From Rubrobacter sp. (GTDB taxonomy: Bacteria > Actinomycetota > Rubrobacteria > Rubrobacterales > Rubrobacteraceae), in contig JADDPV010000021.1 of assembly GCA_016781705.1 (NCBI GenBank), forward strand, positions 1 through 8,526: DNA of 8,526 bases. Reading direction: 5' to 3'. Shown here one piece after another: positions 4,157-8,526 of the stretch; within the stretch, counting starts at the first letter, position 1; each line of letters begins with the position of its first letter. The translations under genes were made by a program, and so were the position numbers. The notes beneath the pieces were generated by a model. The model was not told where the DNA came from. It was given only the letters and a program-made list of their open reading frames with translations, and did not search any database.

Positions 4157-6882
4157 ACCCGAAAGATCTTCAGCAGTGGGTGTGCTGGCGCTCCGAGATC
4201 AGGGACGGCAAACCCACCAAGATCCCGTACTCCCCGATGGCCGGAGCCCGCGCCCGCTCAGACGACCCGAGGATCTGGGGCACCTATCCCCAGGCACGCG
4301 AAGCGGCCGAGAAGGAAGGCCACGACGGCATCGACTTCGTGTTTACCGCCTCAGACCCCTTCTGCGGCGTGGACCTCGACGGGTGCGTGGACCCCGAGAC
4401 GGGCGAAGTCCAGCCTTGGGCGGCGGAGATCGTGGACGAGCTGGACTCCTACGCCGAGCTCTCACCGAGCGGCACCGGGCTGCACATCCTCGTCCGGGCG
4501 GAGCTGCCGCCGGGCGGCAGGCGCAAGGGCCGCGTGGAGATGTACGATCGGGGCCGCTTCTTCACCGTCACGGGCCACCACCTGCCCGGCAGCCCGACCA
4601 GAATCGAGGATCGGCAGCCCGAGATCGAGGCGCTCCACGCCCGCCTCTTCCCTTGCTCCCCGCCCGAAGGAGACGCGCCCTGTGCCAAGGGAGCCGCCGT
4701 CGCGACGAGCGGCCTGACCGACGCGGAGATCCTGCGCCGGGCCATGTCTGCTTCCAACGGGGCGCGCTTCGCCGTGCTCTGGTCGGGCCCGCTCCGGCTA
4801 CGCCTCCGACTCCGAAGCCGACCTCGCCCTCTGCTCCATGCTCGCCTTCTGGACCGGCCCCGACGAGGACCGAATCGCCTCCTTGTTCTCCCGCTCCGGC
4901 CTCGCGCGCGAGAAGTGGAACCGGGAGGACTACCGCCGGCGCACCATCGCCCGCGCCCTCGCGGCGAAGCCGGCGAGCGCGTTCTACTCGCCCGCCACGA
5001 ACGGCTCGGAACCGACTCGCGACGGACACGTCGAGGGGGCCGAGTTGATCGGTCCGCCTCTTCCTCGGCTGCCAGAGGCGCCCTTGTTCCCGGTCGAGGC
5101 CATGCCCACCTCGTGCCGCCCGCTCATCGCGGAAACCGAAGGCGCTTTAGGCTGCGCCCCGAGCTCGTCGCCCTTCCCATGCTCGCCGTCCTCTCCTCGG
5201 CCATCGGCACCAGCCGCATCGTCGAGGTAAAGGGCGGCTGGCGCGAGTGGGCCGCGCTCTTCGTCGCCGTCGTCGCCAGTCCTGGGGCCATGAAGACCCC
5301 CGCCGCGAAGGTCGCCAAGAAGCCGGCCTTCGAGCGCCAGCGCAAGCTAGGCCGCGCCTACACCGAAGAGAAGGAGGACTGGAAGCGCGAGGTCCGGCAG
5401 TGGGAGGTGGACAAGCGCAACACCCAGAAGAACGGGGAGCCCGCCCCCGAGGAGCCCAAAGCCCCGACGATGTCCCGCTGCGTCGCAAGCGACACCACCG
5501 TCGAGGCGCTCGTCGCCATCTTGGAGGACAACCCGCGTGGCCTCCTCGTCCACCGCGACGAGCTCGCGGGCTGGGTGAGGAGCATGGACCAGTACAAGGG
5601 CGGCAAGGGCTCCGACCGCCAGCGCTGGCTCTCGTTCTGGTCCGGCGACGAGGTTGTTATGGACCGCAAGAGCCGCATGGGCGAGCCCATCATCGTCGGC
5701 AAACCGTTCGTCTCCCTCTTCGGCGGCATCCAGCCCGCCATGCTCGGCGAACTCGGCGGCTCCGTCGAGGATGGCCTCATGGACCGCTTCCTCTTCGCCT
5801 ATCCCAGGCCCCGCCACGCCCGCTTCACCGAGCGGGAGGTCAGCCCCGAGTCCGAGCAGCGCTACGCTGATCTCTACCGCAAGCTCTCCAGCCTCCGTCT
5901 CGCCACCGACGAGCACGAAGACCCCAACCCTAGGCCCCTTCACCTTTCACCCGAAGCCAGGAAGCTCTTCGCCGGGACCTCGGACGCCTTGGGTGCGGAG
6001 ATGCTCCAACCCGGCTTCCCGGCACGCCTCGAAGGCGTGTGGAGCAAGCTGCGCGGCTACCTCGCCCACCTCTCCCTCGTCCTCGCCGTCTGCCGGTGCG
6101 CCGAAGGTGGTGCCCAAGAGGAGCGCGTCGAGCGCGAGGACGTCGAGGCCGCGGCCCTACTCCTCGCCTACTTTAAGGATCACACCCGGCACGTCCACGC
6201 CGAGCTTTCCGCCCCCGACCCGCTGGACCTGCTCGCTGCGGAGCTGAGCAGTCTGCTCGAAACAGCGGGCGGGAGCTGGGAGGGGAGCGCCACCGACCTG
6301 CACCGTATCCTCGAAGCGCGGGAGGCGGAGGGACTCCCCGACCGCCCCGAGGCGCTCTCTAAGCTCGCGCTACGCATCGGCGAACGCTCGCCCGCGCTCC
6401 GGGTCGCCCAGGGCTGGCGCAAGAGCGGGGGCCGCGAGGGCAAGTCCAGGCGGGTCCTCAAGCTCGCCCTGGCGGAGACGACGCTCGAGAATGCTGTTGT
6501 CACCGTAGACCCCGAAGCGGGACGTGACAACGGTGACTACGGTAACAACGGCAACCCTGCACCGGACCGGGAAAAGGACGAACCTCTCGCCAACGTTACC
6601 AACGCGAGAAACAGAGATCGGGTCGGCGAGGGCGCCCGCGTCCGAGAGCAGGGCGTAGGGAGGGCGGCTACGGAGGAGGAGCGCGTCGGGGCCGTCCTCC
6701 GGGACCCGCCCGGCTGGATGCGGGACACCTACCTCAAGGGCTACCGCGAGGGCAGGTGGGACGCTGGGCTCGTCGCCAACGCGGTCGCCACCGCGCTCGG
6801 GCTGCCGCCCCACGAGGACGGGCCGAGGCTCCGGCCGCTGGTGGAGCGGGTGCTGGAGGACCTGGGGATCGGGCAGGGGTGA
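4153..6882 (+). CDS. PrimPol (NrS-1-like) / DUF3987 replication protein with an internal out-of-frame stretch
   Basis: This protein should initiate replication of the element: an archaeo-eukaryotic-type primase-polymerase domain joined to a helicase-like ATPase. ATG 4153 follows AGGAGG at 4142-4147. PrimPol signatures are DFVFTASDPFCGVDLDGC (D74, D76), SPSGTGLHILV (H111) and EMYDRGRFFTVTGHH. The helix-bundle segment (SGYASDSEADLALCSMLAFW) and the start of DUF3987 are in frame +1 between about 4792 and 5160. In the open main frame, residues 214-336 are therefore Arg/Pro-rich nonsense bounded by two compensating shifts. DUF3987 follows: Walker-A-like SPGAMKTPA (K381), Walker-B-like LLVHRDELAGW (D469, E470), then SLFGGIQPAMLGEL and DGLMDRFLFAYP. 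A low-complexity linker near residue 782 precedes a C-terminal helical domain. Domain calls are secure; intactness is doubtful. Confidence 0.92.
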   Translation: MNPKDLQQWVCWRSEIRDGKPTKIPYSPMAGARARSDDPRIWGTYPQAREAAEKEGHDGIDFVFTASDPFCGVDLDGCVDPETGEVQPWAAEIVDELDSYAELSPSGTGLHILVRAELPPGGRRKGRVEMYDRGRFFTVTGHHLPGSPTRIEDRQPEIEALHARLFPCSPPEGDAPCAKGAAVATSGLTDAEILRRAMSASNGARFAVLWSGPLRLRLRLRSRPRPLLHARLLDRPRRGPNRLLVLPLRPRAREVEPGGLPPAHHRPRPRGEAGERVLLARHERLGTDSRRTRRGGRVDRSASSSAARGALVPGRGHAHLVPPAHRGNRRRFRLRPELVALPMLAVLSSAIGTSRIVEVKGGWREWAALFVAVVASPGAMKTPAAKVAKKPAFERQRKLGRAYTEEKEDWKREVRQWEVDKRNTQKNGEPAPEEPKAPTMSRCVASDTTVEALVAILEDNPRGLLVHRDELAGWVRSMDQYKGGKGSDRQRWLSFWSGDEVVMDRKSRMGEPIIVGKPFVSLFGGIQPAMLGELGGSVEDGLMDRFLFAYPRPRHARFTEREVSPESEQRYADLYRKLSSLRLATDEHEDPNPRPLHLSPEARKLFAGTSDALGAEMLQPGFPARLEGVWSKLRGYLAHLSLVLAVCRCAEGGAQEERVEREDVEAAALLLAYFKDHTRHVHAELSAPDPLDLLAAELSSLLETAGGSWEGSATDLHRILEAREAEGLPDRPEALSKLALRIGERSPALRVAQGWRKSGGREGKSRRVLKLALAETTLENAVVTVDPEAGRDNGDYGNNGNPAPDREKDEPLANVTNARNRDRVGEGARVREQGVGRAATEEERVGAVLRDPPGWMRDTYLKGYREGRWDAGLVANAVATALGLPPHEDGPRLRPLVERVLEDLGIGQG
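6496..6555. repeat. Iteron-like 9-base units and an inverted copy inside the replication gene
   Basis: Tandem units CGTGACAAC (6523-6531), GGTGACTAC (6532-6540), GGTAACAAC (6541-6549) and a partial GGCAAC (6550-6555) share a GGTRACWAC consensus. GTTGTCACCGTAG (6496-6508) is an inverted copy of CTACGGTAACAAC (6537-6549), matching 12 of 13. They encode the low-complexity linker (VVTV, NGDYGNNGN) of the replication protein. This could be an origin embedded in the initiator gene or simply repeat-driven linker coding. Confidence 0.55.
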
Positions 6883-7109
6883 CGCCCTCCTTTCTCGCCC
6901 TCTCCGTGTCCCGCGCCCGAGAGGGCGGCCTGCTCGTCTCCCTGCGCTACTCTTACGAGGGGTGGCCCCCAACCCGCAAGAAGCGCATCGAGATGGCGAA
7001 GGCCATACTAAACGATACCCTCGACCGCCTTGAGAACGGCGAGCCCGTGGATCTCGGCTTCTCGGAGGATGCCCGGAGGCGTGTGCGCACCGACCGGATA
7101 GAGGCGTGA
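6879..7109 (+). CDS. 76-residue hypothetical protein coupled to the replication gene
   Basis: GTG 6879 overlaps the stop of the replication gene as GTGA (6879-6882); no strong ribosome site is present, so translation probably depends on termination upstream. The protein reads TPSFLALSVSRAREGGLLVS, LRYSYEGWPPTRKKRIEMAK, then AILNDTLDRLENGEPVDLGF. It is soluble, basic in the middle and acidic near the end, without recognised motifs. The same-strand overlap and good codon pattern argue that it is real. A longer reading starting at 6756 in the same frame would run inside the replication gene and is less likely. A small accessory replication factor is a reasonable guess from position only. Confidence 0.65.
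   Translation: MTPSFLALSVSRAREGGLLVSLRYSYEGWPPTRKKRIEMAKAILNDTLDRLENGEPVDLGFSEDARRRVRTDRIEA
6896..6927. repeat. Perfect 9-bp inverted repeat at the replication gene end
   Basis: CGCCCTCTC (6896-6904) and GAGAGGGCG (6919-6927) are exact inverted copies around a 14-base loop, just past the replication gene stop and inside the 5' end of the 76-residue gene. No T run follows, so it is not a typical intrinsic terminator. It could modulate expression or RNA stability. Confidence 0.45.
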
Positions 7110-7137
7110 TCGCCGGCGTCGAACCTGGGCCTAGAGA

Positions 7138-7180
7138 CGTGTGAGAAACCCTTTATAAGAGGGGGTTGGTCACACGCGTG
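7138..7180. promoter_or_regulatory. Long imperfect dyad with an AT-rich centre, and an adjacent CACGCGTG palindrome
   Basis: This is the main content of the 102-bp gap between the 76-residue gene and the membrane protein. CGTGTGA (7138-7144) pairs with TCACACG (7170-7176) and AACCC (7147-7151) with GGGTT (7163-7167). The two stems are separated by a 2x2 mismatch, and the loop contains TTTATAAG. CACGCGTG (7173-7180) is a perfect palindrome on its right edge. The AT-rich core could act as a -10 element, so operator plus promoter for the downstream membrane genes is the simplest reading. A recombination or origin site is possible. Confidence 0.5.
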
Positions 7181-7211
7181 GCGCCCACACGCACGGCCGG
7201 AGGAAGAGCAG

Positions 7212-7850
7212 TTGGACTTCGACACCTCAAAGAACAACGGCGATAGGGGCCGGCGGCGCTCGTCGGGTAGCGGTGGTTTCCCCGACTTCTCGACGGGTAG
7301 CGGCGGCGGCCGGGGCAGGGCCCCTGCTCCTCCCGGTTACCGGAGCCGGCGGCACCGGAGCGGGAGGGAGGAGACCGACTCCTTCAGGATACCGGCGGGC
7401 GCGAGGAAGGCCGCCCTGGTCCACCTGGCCCTGGCCGCTTGGCACAAGGGCTTGCTCGACCCCAAAGTCCTCGGCGAGGTCCGTGGCCGGGACGTGGACG
7501 AGGCGGGCTTGCAGCGCGCCCTCTACCGCTCCTCCATCGGCGAGATCGAGCACGTCCTGGGTCTCGCCGTGAAGGGCAAGCTCGTGATCATCGAGGGACA
7601 CCTCGCCGGCACGGGGCGCTCCGCCCTCGAACGCCTCGGGGCGGAGGTCGAGGAGTTGAGGCTCGAAGACGAGAAGCGCTACATAGACATGACACCGGTC
7701 ATCTTCATGCTGGCCGCCGTCTCTATGGCCGTTCGCTACGTCTCCCTCGGTTTCGACGACCAAAGCCTCTATATCCTAGCCGGCATCTTCTTCGCCCTCA
7801 TGTACGGCCTTCGGCCCTTCTTCCACAAGATGCAGCGACCAAAGGATTAG
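7212..7850 (+). CDS. Two-pass membrane protein with a disordered N terminus
   Basis: TTG 7212 is chosen because GGAGGAAGA (7199-7207) lies at good spacing and no better start follows before the conserved-looking region. The 212 residues comprise a Gly/Ser/Arg-rich, surely disordered N terminus (to about 55, e.g. RRRSSGSGGF), then a soluble helical domain (FRIPAGARKAALVHLALAAW, QRALYRSSIGEIEHVLGLAV, a short strand KLVIIEGHL), and two membrane helices at about 161-180 (TPVIFMLAAVSMAVRYVSLG) and 184-203 (QSLYILAGIFFALMYGLRPF). The basic N terminus and the basic C-terminal end suggest both termini are cytoplasmic. It ends 4 bp before the YdjM-nuclease gene and very likely forms an operon with it. 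I do not recognise the soluble domain. Confidence 0.75.
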   Translation: MDFDTSKNNGDRGRRRSSGSGGFPDFSTGSGGGRGRAPAPPGYRSRRHRSGREETDSFRIPAGARKAALVHLALAAWHKGLLDPKVLGEVRGRDVDEAGLQRALYRSSIGEIEHVLGLAVKGKLVIIEGHLAGTGRSALERLGAEVEELRLEDEKRYIDMTPVIFMLAAVSMAVRYVSLGFDDQSLYILAGIFFALMYGLRPFFHKMQRPKD

Positions 7851-7854
7851 CCCC

Positions 7855-8526
7855 TTGAAGGTAGCGACCCATCTGATCTTCGCCGAGTGCTGCTGGTTCG
7901 CGACCTCCGCGATCTTCGACGTCCCCTACGAGACCCCCTCCGTCCTCGTCGCCGCTGCGACTTCGCTCCTGCCTGACGCCGATTACCCCAAGTCCTGGAT
8001 CGGCCACCAGCTCGGGAGCGTCTCGGAGGGGATCCACCGCTTCTTCGGCCACAGGAGCTTCCTGCACTCCTTTGTAGCCCTCGTACTCGTCACCGCTCTC
8101 CTTGCCCCGCCCCTGTGGTGGCTCGTCGGCTGGCCCGCCCCCGCTATCGCGCCGTCTTCGTCGGCTACGGCTCGCACCTCCTCGCGGACATGATGACGCT
8201 CGGGGGCGTGCAGCTCTTCTGGCCTTCCCGCGCCATAGCGGTACTCCCGGGCCGCGACGAGTACCGCGTCGTGTCGGGCAGCAACTCCGAGAGGGTATTC
8301 GTCGCCCTCGCCCTCATGTTCGCGTTGCTCTTCTACCCGGTCTCGCGGGTTGGCTTCGATGGCCTGATCTACCGCATGGGCGGAGACGATCAGCTCTACG
8401 GCACGGTCACGAATGTGACGGACGGGGACACCATAGAGGTCGAGACTCAGGGGCGGACCACCCCGGTGAGGCTCATAGGAGTGGACACCCCAGAGACGGT
8501 CGATCCCGAGCAGCCCATCGGCTGCT
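7855..8526 (+). CDS. YdjM-family membrane metal-dependent hydrolase fused to a staphylococcal-nuclease domain; frameshifted, 3' partial
   Basis: TTG 7855 follows AAAGGA (7841-7846). Family features of YdjM-like inner-membrane hydrolases are visible: THLIFAE, SLLPDADYPKSWIG (D41, D43), HRFFGHRSFLHSFVAL (H66, H71) and hydrophobic helices. The first frame stops after about 112 residues, but the conserved continuation is in another frame from about 8142: RYRAVFVGYGSHLLADMM, TLGGVQLFWPSRAI and YRVVSGSNSERVF. The change falls in the C5 run 8138-8142 and needs one added base. After a last membrane helix (VALALMFALLFYPVSRVG) the same frame enters TVTNVTDGDTIEV and VRLIGVDTPETVDPEQP, with the DGDT, R and DTPE residues of staphylococcal-type nucleases. 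The rest, including the second catalytic Arg, is beyond the window. YdjM and nuclease calls are strong; the fusion depends on the frame repair. Confidence 0.85.

Noticed and set aside
5347..5943. A 198-codon open frame on the minus strand inside the replication gene
   Set aside because: It is the complement of clearly conserved PrimPol-DUF3987 coding, with Leu/Ala/Gly/Val-rich shadow composition and no ribosome site. High GC makes long antisense open frames common.
6523..6555. The 9-base units as a CRISPR array
   Set aside because: Units are 9 bases, directly adjacent without spacers, and lie within a coding region; no cas gene is present.
1..8526. tRNA genes or an attachment site within a tRNA 3' end
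   Set aside because: I searched by eye for GGTTCGA-type T-arms and CCA-type acceptor ends on both strands and found no convincing cloverleaf; any attachment site probably lies outside the window.

Overview
The window looks like chromosomal accessory DNA from a high-GC actinobacterium. Rubrobacter or a related deep-branching lineage is my best guess, from the very GC-rich third codon positions, frequent GTG/TTG starts, GGAGG-type ribosome binding sites and the general feel of the proteins. No marker gene settles the taxonomy. No rRNA, tRNA, CRISPR array or insertion sequence is visible.

The layout is that of an integrated mobile element of the phage, phage-satellite or IME type. On the left, a tyrosine integrase is read leftward off the window edge (1-1047, minus). 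To its right, a promoter region with a perfect 9-bp inverted repeat precedes a rightward series of small genes: a small acidic protein (1219-1584), a probable VapB-like antitoxin with a damaged start (1504-1745), and a second antitoxin-like gene coupled to a PIN-domain toxin (1789-1995 and 1999-2451). A small charged protein follows (2576-2782). Converging on it is a leftward three-gene operon: an XRE-type repressor (3818-3429), a probable winged-helix protein (3423-3007) and a 63-residue protein (2978-2787). Between the repressor and the rightward replication operon is a near-perfect palindrome, the likely operator, overlapping a promoter. The rightward operon is a 71-residue protein, a large PrimPol-DUF3987 replication protein (4153-6882) and a 76-residue protein, joined by ATGA and GTGA overlaps.

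After a 102-bp gap holding a strong dyad come a two-pass membrane protein (7212-7850) and, 4 bp later, a YdjM-type membrane metal-dependent hydrolase whose repaired frame runs directly into a staphylococcal-nuclease-like domain cut by the window end (7855-8526). This membrane protein/YdjM-nuclease pair is the most unusual gene content here.

A cross-cutting observation is that at least five places need a single-base-scale frame change to restore a conserved protein: the integrase near 260, the antitoxin start near 1506, the replication protein near 4790 and 5158, and YdjM near 8140. Some are at short C runs. This suggests either uncorrected indels in a draft assembly or a decaying element. All functional calls are from reading the translations; no database search was run.
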